A stretch of 64,000 nucleotides of DNA from an uncultured Thermoguttaceae bacterium (GTDB taxonomy: Bacteria > Planctomycetota > Planctomycetia > Pirellulales > Thermoguttaceae), in assembly GCA_938084835.1 (NCBI GenBank), contig CALKER010000011.1:1-64000 (forward strand). The letters are read 5' to 3'. The notes beneath the pieces were generated by a model that did no database searches, had not been told where the DNA came from, and was given only the letters and a program-made list of their open reading frames with translations. The position numbers and the translations under genes were made by a program. Positions 37,159-45,957 of the stretch are shown piece by piece (within the stretch, counting starts at the first letter, position 1; each line of letters begins with the position of its first letter).

Positions 37159-38742
37159 ATGAGGCCTCCAACGATCCGGACCTTACCACCCGCGTGCCAT
37201 TGCTGTATGAGTCGGCGCCGGTTTCTCGCCTCATGCGGAAGCGCGTGTGCCGCCGGAACTTTGACCGGCGCGACAGTCAACGTAGCGCAGGGCTCATTGT
37301 TGCAGGAGAGACGCCTAAAAATCCGGGTGGTCTATTCGCTCCATGGGCCCGTGCAAGATAGGCCCGATTGGCCTAATATTGGCTTCGATTTTCGGCCGGT
37401 AATGGAAAAGATTGAGAACGCTCTTCGGACCAGTTATCCGGATATGGAATTTCTGCCGGCTATGGCCGATGGTCCCGAGGCGGCCAAGAAGCTCGTCGAG
37501 GCGGACGCCTCTGAGGGGATCGATGGGTACATCGTGTGGCAGATGAACTGTTGGAACCGTGTCATTCAGACGCTAGTGGAGACGGGGAAGCCGTGCCTCT
37601 ATGTGGACTTCCTGTTTGCCGGCAGCGGCGGCTTCTTGGTATATACAGCCGGGTTTTTGCGTCAAGGCCGCCAAAACGTGGGGGCAATTTGTTCCTCCCA
37701 GATGGAAGACTTTCTGGCAGCGGTGGGGTGCTTCCGCAAGCTCCGTGAGGGTGCCTCGGCGGCAGAAGTCGCTGCGGCGATGAACAAAGTGCGGGTGGAA
37801 AGGACCCGGCCGCCCGGCGATTTGACGTGCCAGGAAGACCCATGTCCCCTCCTTTCGCCCGAAGAAACGCTGCGGCGGGTTCGAGAATCGAAGATCTTGG
37901 CAGTCGGCGGTGGCTGGCCGAGAATCATCGAGGCGTTGGACAAAGAGTTAGGCTTGCCTGTGGTCCACATCCCATTCGAAGAGTTGAACCAGGCTTATCA
38001 TCAGGCCGAGACGGATCAAGCCCGCGAAATTGCTACCGCTTGGCAGAAAGCTGCTTCGCGGATCGAGGATGTTTCTTTCGAGACCCTTGTGGACTCGGCC
38101 AGAATGTACTTGGCAGAACAGGCGCTTTTGAAGCGTCATGGCGCCAATGCCATTAGCATTAATTGCCTCGGCGGCTTTTACGGGGGCCACATGCAAGCTT
38201 ATCCATGTCTAGGATTTCACGAGTTAAACAACAGCGGCCTCATCGGTGGGTGCGAGTGCGATATTCGTAGCGCGGCAACGATGGTGGTGTTTACTATAAT
38301 GACTCAGGGAAGACCTGGATTTATTTCCGATCCAGTGCTCGATATAGCCCGGCGGGAAATCATTTACGCTCATTGCGTGGCCGCGAGTCGTGTGTTTGGA
38401 CCGACGGGGCCGGCAAATCCCTTTGAAATCCTCACCCATTCGGAAGATCGCAAGGGAGCTTCTGTGCGCTCCTTGATGCCTGAGGGCTATATGACCACCA
38501 CTTTGGAGATTGCCCCCGAGCGCAAAGAAATTCTCCTCCATTTTGCCAAGACCACGGGTAATTCGCTCGAGGATCGGGCCTGCCGCACGAAGCTGTGCGC
38601 CGAACCCGTTGGGGACATAGAAAAGCTACTTACCGAGTGGGATCGGTGGGGTTGGCATCGGGTGACATTTTACGGCGACCTGAAAGAGGGTGTTTACGCC
38701 TTGGCGGATCGCTTGGGCTGGAAGGTTACAGTGGAGGCGTAA
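37159..38742 (+). CDS. Tat-exported FucI/AraA-like sugar isomerase family protein
   Basis: 527 residues from the ATG at 37159, with AAGGAG eight bases upstream. The N-terminus is a clear twin-arginine signal (CMSRRRFLASCGSACAAGTL). The mature part resembles the L-fucose/L-arabinose isomerase superfamily: an N-terminal alternating fold (GIDGYIVWQMNCWNRVIQTL), then AISINCLGGFYGG, AYPCLGFHELNNSGLIGGCE, TQGRPGFISDPVLD and IYAHCVAASRVFGP. The glutamates and aspartate in these blocks (CLGFHEL, GGCECD) are where the family binds metal. Export makes a normal cytoplasmic sugar pathway unlikely; substrate unknown. A strong terminator lies 135 bases downstream. Confidence 0.65.
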   Translation: MRPPTIRTLPPACHCCMSRRRFLASCGSACAAGTLTGATVNVAQGSLLQERRLKIRVVYSLHGPVQDRPDWPNIGFDFRPVMEKIENALRTSYPDMEFLPAMADGPEAAKKLVEADASEGIDGYIVWQMNCWNRVIQTLVETGKPCLYVDFLFAGSGGFLVYTAGFLRQGRQNVGAICSSQMEDFLAAVGCFRKLREGASAAEVAAAMNKVRVERTRPPGDLTCQEDPCPLLSPEETLRRVRESKILAVGGGWPRIIEALDKELGLPVVHIPFEELNQAYHQAETDQAREIATAWQKAASRIEDVSFETLVDSARMYLAEQALLKRHGANAISINCLGGFYGGHMQAYPCLGFHELNNSGLIGGCECDIRSAATMVVFTIMTQGRPGFISDPVLDIARREIIYAHCVAASRVFGPTGPANPFEILTHSEDRKGASVRSLMPEGYMTTTLEIAPERKEILLHFAKTTGNSLEDRACRTKLCAEPVGDIEKLLTEWDRWGWHRVTFYGDLKEGVYALADRLGWKVTVEA

Positions 38743-39731
38743 AGCTGGCGTAAGGCTTTCTCCCCGCAAATCGCGGGTTCCTGCGCCAGCGGATATTGTC
38801 AAAAGGCCTCTAGGACACCGGCGCTAACTGTTGTGGTTTAGCAGCCGAGTTTCGCCGCATTTGTAAACACGTGGGTGAGGGCCCGTATCGGGCCCTCTTT
38901 TATTTTCCCAGAATTGCACAAGTCGGCCCGAGATAATCTCCCAGTCATCCGCAGTTATCATGGGTAGCAAGTTTGCGGGAATCACGGCAGAAAATCGGCT
39001 CGCCTTGTCTGCGAGTTTGACCTTGCGAGGTTGGCTTGCCCGCGAAGGCCCGAAATATGACAACGAACCATCCGAGCTCTGGAGGGTTGCGTGACTTTCC
39101 CTCTGGGCTGTTTGAGCTTCCCAAACAAGCGCGATCCGACCCCGACGCACTCATGTGGATCTTCGGTCGTTAGTACAAAAAAGATGTTTAGACTATTTCG
39201 GGCCTTACGGCGGGAAACAACGGGCAGCTTCGCCAATCCGCATATCCCGCACTTACCCAACCGAGCGCAGTTTGCCGAGGGGTTGCTCGCGACTAAGGCC
39301 GAATGCCAAGTCTCGTGAAGCTAACTTTCTTTCGCTCTCTTTTGGAAAAACTCGCCCTGAAAGCAGCATCGCTACGCTCTTCTGAGACAGCGTTGAATCG
39401 CCCCTCGAACCGCTTCGGTCGGTAGACGATCGGTCATCACGAAATTAAACTGTTGCTAGTGTGGGTGGGCATGATCCCCAAAAAGGAAACTGCCAATTTT
39501 ATCGGCAGTGGGGTGAATCCCCCTTGGTAGCGGCTCGAGCATTCTCACTCGGTTGCGATAAACAAGTAAAAAGTTGCGTGTCCTCACGCTTGCTACCAAG
39601 GTAACTTGGTCGGGTTTCGCCCAACTCTGGGGTTTATTAGACGCATGCCGGTCCGCCGCTGTGAATTGAGCAAGAATTGTACCCCGAAGTATCACTGGTA
39701 CCTCAAGAATGCAACTAAGGTGAGGCATTTC
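38743..39731. other. Intergenic with intrinsic terminator
   Basis: It contains the terminator at 38877-38906 and, just after the stop codon, an inverted GCTGGCG/CGCCAGC pair (38745-38795) without a T-tract. Nothing else is seen. Confidence 0.4.
38877..38906 (+). terminator. Intrinsic terminator
   Basis: GAGGGCCCG, loop TAT, CGGGCCCTC: a perfect nine-pair stem directly followed by TTTTATTTT. It ends transcription from the FucI/AraA-like gene. Confidence 0.85.
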
Positions 39732-40577
39732 ATGATGACACACAGTCGTAGAGAGCTCTTGCATTTTGCCGGTTTATGCTTTATCGGTCAGGCAGCTTCG
39801 GCGCTCACAACGGCAGGGGCACAAGTGGGGCGAAAGATCCCCGTTGGGCTCCAGCTTTACTCCGTCCGGACAGATGCCGCTAGAGATCTGGCACAAGTCC
39901 TTGCTTTCGTGCGGCAGGCTGGCTACGAAGGCGTGGAGTTTGCCGGTTACTACGGACACCCGGCAGAAGCCATTCGAAAGATGTTGGACAACGAGGGGCT
40001 GGCGTGTTGCGGTTCGCATGTGGCTTGGGAGCTTCTCCAGCCCGATAAATTGGCGGAAACCATCGAGTTCAACCAGGCAATCGGGAACAAATACCTGATC
40101 TGCCCTTACCTACCTAGTTCGTTGCTTGTGCCCAAGGAAAAGGCTATCGAGACAGCTAAGCGGTTCAACGAATTGGCCGACAAGGTAGCGGATAAAGGCT
40201 TACTTGTAGGCTATCACGCCCATGCCCACGACTTCACTAAAGTCAACGACGAAACGGCTTGGGAGGTCTTCTTCGGCCACACCAAGCCCGAGGTGGTCAT
40301 GCAGCTGGATACGGGCAACTGTCTTGGCGGAGGTGGGGATCCGTACCGTATGATCGAGAAATTTCCCGGCAGATCGAAAACTATTCATCTTAAGGAATTC
40401 GGCGGCCCGGCGGGAGCCATCTTGGGAGAAGGCGAGGTAGATTGGGCTCGAATTTTCCGCCTCTGCGAGTCGGTAGGCGGCACGGAATGGTACATCGTGG
40501 AGCAGGAAACCCACCGCCATCCGCCGCTGGAAACGGTCCGCCTATGCCGTGAAAACCTCCGCAAATTGGGGCGGTAG
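39732..40577 (+). CDS. Exported sugar phosphate isomerase/epimerase-like protein
   Basis: 281 residues from the ATG at 39732 (AAGGTGAGG just upstream). The N-terminus carries a short twin-arginine-like signal (MMTHSRRELLHFAGLCFIGQ then AASALTTAGA). The TIM barrel reads GLQLYSVRTDAARDLAQVLA, QAGYEGVEFAGYYG, LLVGYHAHAHDF, VVMQLDTGNCLGGG, TIHLKEFGG and EWYIVEQETH. The expected metal ligands are E in GVEFAG, H in YHAH, D in LDTGNC and E in VEQET. Probably an isomerase or epimerase on a periplasmic sugar derivative. This is the second protein of its kind in the window (the other is at 22046); they differ in length and signal peptide. Confidence 0.82.
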   Translation: MMTHSRRELLHFAGLCFIGQAASALTTAGAQVGRKIPVGLQLYSVRTDAARDLAQVLAFVRQAGYEGVEFAGYYGHPAEAIRKMLDNEGLACCGSHVAWELLQPDKLAETIEFNQAIGNKYLICPYLPSSLLVPKEKAIETAKRFNELADKVADKGLLVGYHAHAHDFTKVNDETAWEVFFGHTKPEVVMQLDTGNCLGGGGDPYRMIEKFPGRSKTIHLKEFGGPAGAILGEGEVDWARIFRLCESVGGTEWYIVEQETHRHPPLETVRLCRENLRKLGR

Positions 40578-40673
40578 TCCGTTTCGGCGAGCCTTCCTAA
40601 TCCTTGCTCAGCCCTGCGGGTGTCAGGCCCGGGCGGTCAATCCGTCTGGCTGAGACAGTTCGGAGAACTGTGG

Positions 40674-42125
40674 ATGTTGGAACGGATCTTTCATCTGCGG
40701 GAACATGGAACCACCGTCCGCACAGAGATGGTGGCCGGCATCACCACTTTTTTGACCATGGCTTACATCATTGTGGTGCAACCGGCGGTGTTGACGGGGG
40801 AGCTGTTTGTGTCCACTTTGGGAGAGGAGGTCCGCACCGGAATGGATTTCGGAGCGGTCACCGCTGCTACCTGCTACGCCACAGCCATCGCTACCTTGCT
40901 CCTTGGGATTTTGGCGAATTATCCGTTGGCCCAAGCGCCGGGGATGGGTGAGAATTTCTTTTTTGTGCTTACCGTGGTGCCGGCGGCTGCCGGCCTTAGT
41001 GCTGTGGCCGCGGGACATACCTCGGCCTGGCAGGTGGCCTTGGGTACCGTCTTTGTCGCCGGTGTCCTTTTCCTGGTTATCTCTGTTCTTGGGTTGCAGG
41101 TCTTCCTCCTGCGGGCGATCTCCCCAACACTCCGCAATGGCATCGCGGTGGGAATTGGGATCTTCATCGCCTTTATCGGACTCCAAAACGCGGGAGTAAT
41201 CGTGAAGAGTCCCGGGACGGGCGTTGCATTAACAAGCACGGTGGCCTCGCCGGATCTTCTTATATTTGCGATCGGGCTTATTGTCACTGCAGCACTGTTT
41301 TCGAGGGGTGTGCGGGGTGCCATAATCGTCGGTATTGCGGTGGCCACGGCGGTAGCTGTGGGACTGCGATATCTGGTATCCTTTTTGCCGCAGGTGGCAA
41401 CCTGGCCAGCGGTAGCCGAATCGCGACTCCTACTCCCAGCAGAACAAGGCGGTTTTGCCGTAGCCAGTCAAATTTTGTCCCTTCCGCCCTCCTTAGCCCC
41501 TACCCTGTTTCGAATGGATGTGATTCATGCTTTGAGCTTGCAAATGGTGCCCTATATCATCATTTTTCTATTCATGGATGTGTTCGACACACTGGGAACC
41601 TTGGTAGGGGTAGCCGAGCAGGCCGGGTTTGTGCGGAACAACGAGATTCCTCGGGCAAAGCAGGTCCTTGTGGCTGATGCTTGCGGAACAGTGCTGGGTG
41701 CTGTGGCTGGCACAAGCACCGTGACAAGTTATATCGAAAGCACGGCTGGGGTGGAACAAGGCGGGCGGACAGGACTTTCGGCCGTGGTCGTTGCCCTGTT
41801 GTTCTTGGCGGCACTTTTCTTTTATCCGCTGGTCTGCATGATCGGGTCCTATCCACCCCTCACCGCTCCCGCGCTTATCGTGGTGGGCGCCATGATGATG
41901 CGCAATGTCACCAAATTCGACTGGAGCAATTTTGCAGAAATTTTGCCTGCCTTTGTGGTGATGTTGGGTATCCCCCTGTGTTATTCCATTGCCGACGGAC
42001 TCGCCCTCGGATTTGTGAGCTACCCGCTTGTCAAATTCTCTGCCGGACAAGGGAGGGATGTACATTGGCTGATGTATGTTTTAGCCGTGGTGCTGTTGGT
42101 GTATCTTGTGGGATTTCGTGGATGA
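40674..42125 (+). CDS. AzgA-type NCS2 purine permease
   Basis: A 483-residue polytopic membrane protein. MLERIFHLREHGTTVRTEMV followed by AGITTFLTMAYII is the standard opening of AzgA-type adenine/guanine/hypoxanthine permeases. Later matches are APGMGENFFFVL, GVDF-like FMDVFDTLGTLVGVAEQAGF and GAVAGTSTVTSYIESTAGV. I chose the ATG at 40674 with GGAG eight bases upstream; an upstream in-frame start at 40620 would add 18 unconserved residues. The stop TGA overlaps the next start as ATGA, so translation of the M28 peptidase is probably coupled. Confidence 0.88.
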   Translation: MLERIFHLREHGTTVRTEMVAGITTFLTMAYIIVVQPAVLTGELFVSTLGEEVRTGMDFGAVTAATCYATAIATLLLGILANYPLAQAPGMGENFFFVLTVVPAAAGLSAVAAGHTSAWQVALGTVFVAGVLFLVISVLGLQVFLLRAISPTLRNGIAVGIGIFIAFIGLQNAGVIVKSPGTGVALTSTVASPDLLIFAIGLIVTAALFSRGVRGAIIVGIAVATAVAVGLRYLVSFLPQVATWPAVAESRLLLPAEQGGFAVASQILSLPPSLAPTLFRMDVIHALSLQMVPYIIIFLFMDVFDTLGTLVGVAEQAGFVRNNEIPRAKQVLVADACGTVLGAVAGTSTVTSYIESTAGVEQGGRTGLSAVVVALLFLAALFFYPLVCMIGSYPPLTAPALIVVGAMMMRNVTKFDWSNFAEILPAFVVMLGIPLCYSIADGLALGFVSYPLVKFSAGQGRDVHWLMYVLAVVLLVYLVGFRG

Positions 42126-43123
42126 GCGCCGGCCGACTCAGGCCGATGAGTCGGGTCCTTCACATCGCAGGCTTGCTCACACTTGTAATGGCTTGTCTCA
42201 CTTGCCGGGGGAAGTTCCATTCTGCGGCTTCATCTGCTTCGGAGAGTAATTCCCCTCACGCCAGCACGAACACGCCACGATTTGACGGGCAGCGAGCTTA
42301 CCAATATCTCCTGGAGCTATGCGCGCTGGGACCTCGTCCCAGCGGCTCCCCAGGAATGGAAGCACAACAAAGGCTGTTGACAAAACATTTCACCGATCTC
42401 GGAGCGCGTGTTCACCTCCAGCGGTTTCGCACGGGACATCCCGTGGATCACTCCTCTGTCCCCATGGCTAATATCATCGTGGAATGGTTTCCTGAGAGAA
42501 AAGATCGCGTGCTATTATGCGCCCACTACGATACCCTGCCATATCCCATGCTAGATCCGGAAAATCCGCGCGGGGTGTTTATCGGCGCCAATGATGGAGC
42601 AAGTGGTGTGGCCGTGCTGATGGAGCTAGGACACCACGTGGCGAAGATACCAGTTCGCCTAGGGGTGGATTTCGGTTTTTTTGATGCGGAGGAGTTTATC
42701 TTTCGCGAGTCGGACCCTTACTTCCTTGGTTCCGAATTCTTTGCGCGAAGTTACCGGGACAAACAACTGCCCTTTGAGGCACGGTATCGCTGGGCTGTTC
42801 TTTTGGACATGGTGGGCGACCGTGATTTGCAGATTTATCAGGAACGGAATAGTCTGTCCTGGCCGGAAAGCCGGCCGCTTGTATATCAGTTGTGGAACAT
42901 TGCGCGTCGGCTGAATGTCAAGGAGTTCATCCCTCGGCCAAAGTATGACATTCGCGATGATCACATCATGCTGCGGAATATCGGGGGAATTCCCAGCTGT
43001 GTTATCATCGATTTTGACTATCCGTATTGGCATACGCAGCAAGATCTTCCAGATAAGTGTGCGCCAGAAAGCCTCGCAAAAGTCGGGCTTGTGCTCATCG
43101 AGTGGTTGAAAGAGGTTAAATGA
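42122..43123 (+). CDS. M28 metallopeptidase (glutaminyl cyclase-like), lipoprotein candidate
   Basis: 333 residues. It begins at an ATG overlapping the permease stop (ATGA). A hydrophobic stretch (VLHIAGLLTLVMAC) ends in a lipobox-like VMAC at Cys25, so lipid anchoring is likely; an alternative ATG at 42146 would keep it. The M28 zinc ligands can be placed: H135 in CAHYDT, D158 in GANDGASG, E190/E191 in FDAEEF, D229 in LLDMVGDRD and the final histidine in YPYWHTQQD. The EWFP...VLLCAHYDTLP pattern and the YWHT ending are close to bacterial glutaminyl-peptide cyclotransferases. Whether it is an aminopeptidase or a cyclase cannot be decided. Confidence 0.85.
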   Translation: MSAGRLRPMSRVLHIAGLLTLVMACLTCRGKFHSAASSASESNSPHASTNTPRFDGQRAYQYLLELCALGPRPSGSPGMEAQQRLLTKHFTDLGARVHLQRFRTGHPVDHSSVPMANIIVEWFPERKDRVLLCAHYDTLPYPMLDPENPRGVFIGANDGASGVAVLMELGHHVAKIPVRLGVDFGFFDAEEFIFRESDPYFLGSEFFARSYRDKQLPFEARYRWAVLLDMVGDRDLQIYQERNSLSWPESRPLVYQLWNIARRLNVKEFIPRPKYDIRDDHIMLRNIGGIPSCVIIDFDYPYWHTQQDLPDKCAPESLAKVGLVLIEWLKEVK

Positions 43124-43589
43124 TGCTTTCGGCTGGCGGCAGTTAACGTTTAACGCTCCCTAGGGAGGCTTCGGCCCTGTAAGGGCGCCCCATCCCGGAA
43201 GACGCAATCTTTGCTGCAATGTGCCGAAGCCTTTTGATGCTTACCTCACGTAGTAGGCGCGCCCACTCACGGGGAGGATAAAGATCGCGAAGCCAGCCGA
43301 CCGGTCGCCATGCTTTTTAACCGCTTGTTTCTTTTTTAAGAGTGAACGGGGATTTCGCGCCGCTTGGGTTTCCAAGAAGCAATGCCCCTGGTTGGGGTAC
43401 AGGTTCGCTTTTGGGAGCTAGATGCAGGGGGGCTCCGCCGAGGTGAAGTTTGGCGTAGAGCTTGCCCTTCGCGTGAATCATGGATTCAATAAAGAAGCTC
43501 ACGGTTCGTAAATGGATTTTGCTGGCGAGTAAGCACGGCTATAACGACAATTCACAAATGAGTCGCCGGTGTCTGCAAGGAGCCGTTCG
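43124..43589. other. Intergenic with CTCCCTAGGGAG palindrome
   Basis: A 12-bp perfect palindrome lies at 43156-43167, next to GTTAACG/TTTAACG. No gene is seen. Confidence 0.35.
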
Positions 43590-44075
43590 GTGGCTTCCCA
43601 ATTCACTGTGGTTTTAGGGTTGTTGGTGCTCGGCTTTGCTGCCGTCCTCCTTTATCATCATTGGCGGGATTGGAGCGAGCTGCGAGCTCGTCAGTTCCCT
43701 GCGGACGAGAGTGGTCAACAAGAGGGCCGATATCGTCGCCGCCGGCTACGCCGCCGACTCCAAACAACATTGATGGTCGGCATTGTCGGCGCGTGCATGA
43801 TTGCGGCGGTTATACTTCGCCGGTTGGGAGCCAGCCCTGTATGGATTGTAGGGATTTGGTCAGCAATACTTATCCTTCTTGTGTGGATCCTTCTACTTGC
43901 GGTGGCCGATATCACGGAAACTCAGCGACACTTCGGCAGGATGCGCCGGAACGTGATTCTCGAGCAGACGCTGTTTCTTGCGCGATTGCGGCGGACTTCT
44001 CGTAGCTCACCAGGCTCATCCGTAAGTCAGAGGGAAGGAGATTCGGGCAACGGAAAGCCGGCCCCCTCGCGTTAA
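43590..44075 (+). CDS. Small hypothetical membrane protein
   Basis: 161 residues from the GTG at 43590, which has AAGGAG (43577-43582) seven bases upstream; a GTG at 43569 is less well placed. Three hydrophobic segments: FTVVLGLLVLGFAAVLLY near the N-terminus, then after an Arg-rich stretch (RYRRRRLRRRLQ) a pair at TLMVGIVGACMIAAVIL and WIVGIWSAILILLVWILLLA. The end (ADITETQRHFGRMRRNVILE and a Ser/Arg-rich tail) is soluble. I do not recognise the family. A possible terminator overlaps the stop. Confidence 0.55.
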   Translation: MASQFTVVLGLLVLGFAAVLLYHHWRDWSELRARQFPADESGQQEGRYRRRRLRRRLQTTLMVGIVGACMIAAVILRRLGASPVWIVGIWSAILILLVWILLLAVADITETQRHFGRMRRNVILEQTLFLARLRRTSRSSPGSSVSQREGDSGNGKPAPSR

Positions 44076-44091
44076 AGTCCGGCGGTTTTTT
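44057..44091 (+). terminator. Weak terminator candidate over the stop codon
   Basis: GCCGG (44057-44061) can pair with CCGGC (44079-44083), followed by GGTTTTTT. The stem is only five pairs with a 17-base loop. Confidence 0.35.
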
Positions 44092-44356
44092 CCTGGTGAT
44101 GGCTCTCGTCCCCAACACCCCATATTTGCCAAAAGCCGCCAGAAGATTATTATGGGTTTATGGCCGGGCACTTCCCCTTACAGCCACGGCGCGTAAGGCT
44201 AACAATTCCACCTTTGATGTTTAAGCCAACGCCGATGTGGAAAAATAGAGGAGAGCGCAACGGACGGAACTTCTCGGACAAAAGCCATATGCCGGTGTTT
44301 GCTTGGGCATGTCGCACAATATGATATGAGACGTCTTCGGCGGAGTATCCCCGCTT

Positions 44357-45007
44357 ATGGACCCTTTAGCAGTTGCCTTAGCATTTGGGCCGGTGGCTGT
44401 GTATTGTGCCATCATCGGGTTGATCAACATTCGGCGTTTTCCGCTGGTAATGGCAGGATGGAAAGACACGGCACTATTGCTATCGGCCTTTTCCGGGTTT
44501 GCCATCATTGGACCGGCAAATCTGTTCTTCCCTTTGCCCGCGTATTTGAGATTCGGTGTGTGGGTGTGGGTGCTGCTTATTGTCTTGTATGGGTTGATAA
44601 TTGTTTCGGTGATCTTGTGGATGCGACCACGAATCGTGGTGTACAACGTGCCGTATACAGAGCTCCGTCCTGTGCTGTCTGAAGTGGCCTTGGCCTTGGA
44701 CTTGGATGCTCGCTGGGCGGGCGACTGTCTTTGGCTCCCAACGCGCGGGATTCAACTGTTGGTGGAATACTTTCCCCTCTTTCGCAATGCCCGCCTGATA
44801 GCGGTCGGGCGTCGCCAAGAGTTTCAGGCGTGGGCAGATCTGGAAGAAGAGCTCCGCCGACGACTCCATGCAATTGACGTGGGTCCTCATTGGGCTGGAG
44901 GAGCATTTCTGGCGATCGGGATCTTTCTGGCTTTGATGGCCGTGTTGTCGCTTGCCGCGCAGCCGGAGCAAGTCGCCGAAGCCTTCGATCGTCTAATCTT
45001 GCGCTAG
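44357..45007 (+). CDS. Hypothetical membrane protein
   Basis: 216 residues from the ATG at 44357. Three membrane segments lie in the first ~95 residues (AVALAFGPVAVYCAIIGLI, TALLLSAFSGFAIIGPANLF, VWVWVLLIVLYGLIIVSVIL). A soluble ~95-residue domain follows (RIVVYNVPYTELRPVLSEVA, LDLDARWAGDCLWLPTRGIQ, FRNARLIAVGRRQEFQAW) and then one more segment (GGAFLAIGIFLALMAVLSLA). The order suggests a membrane protein with one cytoplasmic domain. Not recognised. Its end is 71 bases from the convergent MoCo-carrier-like gene. Confidence 0.6.
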   Translation: MDPLAVALAFGPVAVYCAIIGLINIRRFPLVMAGWKDTALLLSAFSGFAIIGPANLFFPLPAYLRFGVWVWVLLIVLYGLIIVSVILWMRPRIVVYNVPYTELRPVLSEVALALDLDARWAGDCLWLPTRGIQLLVEYFPLFRNARLIAVGRRQEFQAWADLEEELRRRLHAIDVGPHWAGGAFLAIGIFLALMAVLSLAAQPEQVAEAFDRLILR

Positions 45008-45078
45008 AAGTCCGCCCATCTCTCAAGTTCGGATTTGGTTTTAGGCGCGATTTTTCGATAGGCGTGATCATTGGGCGC

Positions 45079-45555
45079 TTACGCTTCGTCACACAGCACC
45101 CGGCGTAGAAATTCTTTTGCCTGAGCGTAAATGCCTGGAGCATGGCTCTCCCGAGGACCGGCTACATTAAGCCGCCGGATACCATGCGTGAGGATCCATT
45201 GGCGAACCTGCGCAACAGGTGCCGGATGAGAAAGATCTATCAGCAAATGAGGTTTCTGCTGTGCCTCAGCCACTTGTTTAGTAAATGCAGTGCCGCCGAA
45301 AATTTCACCTCGCGCGAGGATGAGCGTGCCGTCGGAATCCCGGACATTCCACTCGGTGCGGACTTCCGGGCGTAAGCTGGGCGTTTCCTTCAGGCGATAA
45401 TGCTGCGGAATCGTACCATCTTCCGCCCACCGACCGGCGGGACACCATCCCTGATGGGGGAGGCCTAATTCGATCGCCAGGTCAAGGGCTGCCCGGTCCA
45501 CCCCCGTTTGTCCTCCGGAGATGAGAATCAGATCGCGAAATTCCCGGAGTACCAC
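45079..45555 (-). CDS. Putative molybdenum carrier / YpsA-like protein (PF12694 type)
   Basis: 158 residues. The sequence LILISGGQTGVDRAALDLAI then LGLPHQGWCPAGRWAEDG is the signature of the putative molybdenum-carrier family, which has the SLOG/YpsA Rossmann-like fold. Later blocks VRDSDGTLILARGEIFGGTA, KPHLLIDLSH and RRLNVAGPRESHAPGIY also fit. The GTG at 45555 has AGGAGG seven bases upstream and is preferred to the TTG at 45576. The family is named after an algal molybdenum-cofactor carrier; nucleotide binding is more general. It lies downstream of the C25 gene on the same strand, 402 bases away. Confidence 0.85.
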   Translation of the reverse strand: MVLREFRDLILISGGQTGVDRAALDLAIELGLPHQGWCPAGRWAEDGTIPQHYRLKETPSLRPEVRTEWNVRDSDGTLILARGEIFGGTAFTKQVAEAQQKPHLLIDLSHPAPVAQVRQWILTHGIRRLNVAGPRESHAPGIYAQAKEFLRRVLCDEA

Positions 45556-45957
45556 TCTCGTTCCTCCTGGGCGCAAAAAACTTTACCGCTGGCCCGCGCC
45601 GACTCTCTGGCAACAACATTTGGGAGCGGGGATCCACCTCATGTTCTTTCGTTTACGAGGTCAGCCGTCGTTTCTCCATTATGAGCCACTGCTTTCCTCC
45701 GACAAGCGAAGGGCCGAGAAAGGTACCTCTGCAAAAACCCTTGGTCGGGCTTCCCACCACTTGTGCAACGATTAGGTGGAACGATTACTGTTTTAGGAGC
45801 AGGAAGCGTTCGATCTTGGCAGAGTTCGCACAGTTGCGACGGTAAAGAGGGTAAGGTCCCTGCGCCGGCATGTTTTGGCAAGCAAAGCGAAAAAAGCCGA
45901 TGTCTCTCTCCTTTGTAAACCACGCGAAAGGAATTGATGGAATTTGCGCCCTGAATT
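45556..45957. other. Intergenic between MoCo-carrier-like and C25 genes
   Basis: No gene and no clear terminator for the C25 gene are seen. Confidence 0.35.

Noticed and set aside
41681-42121. N-terminal extension of the M28 peptidase inside the permease gene
   Set aside because: It is a shadow frame of the permease; the ATGA overlap at 42122 gives the proper start.
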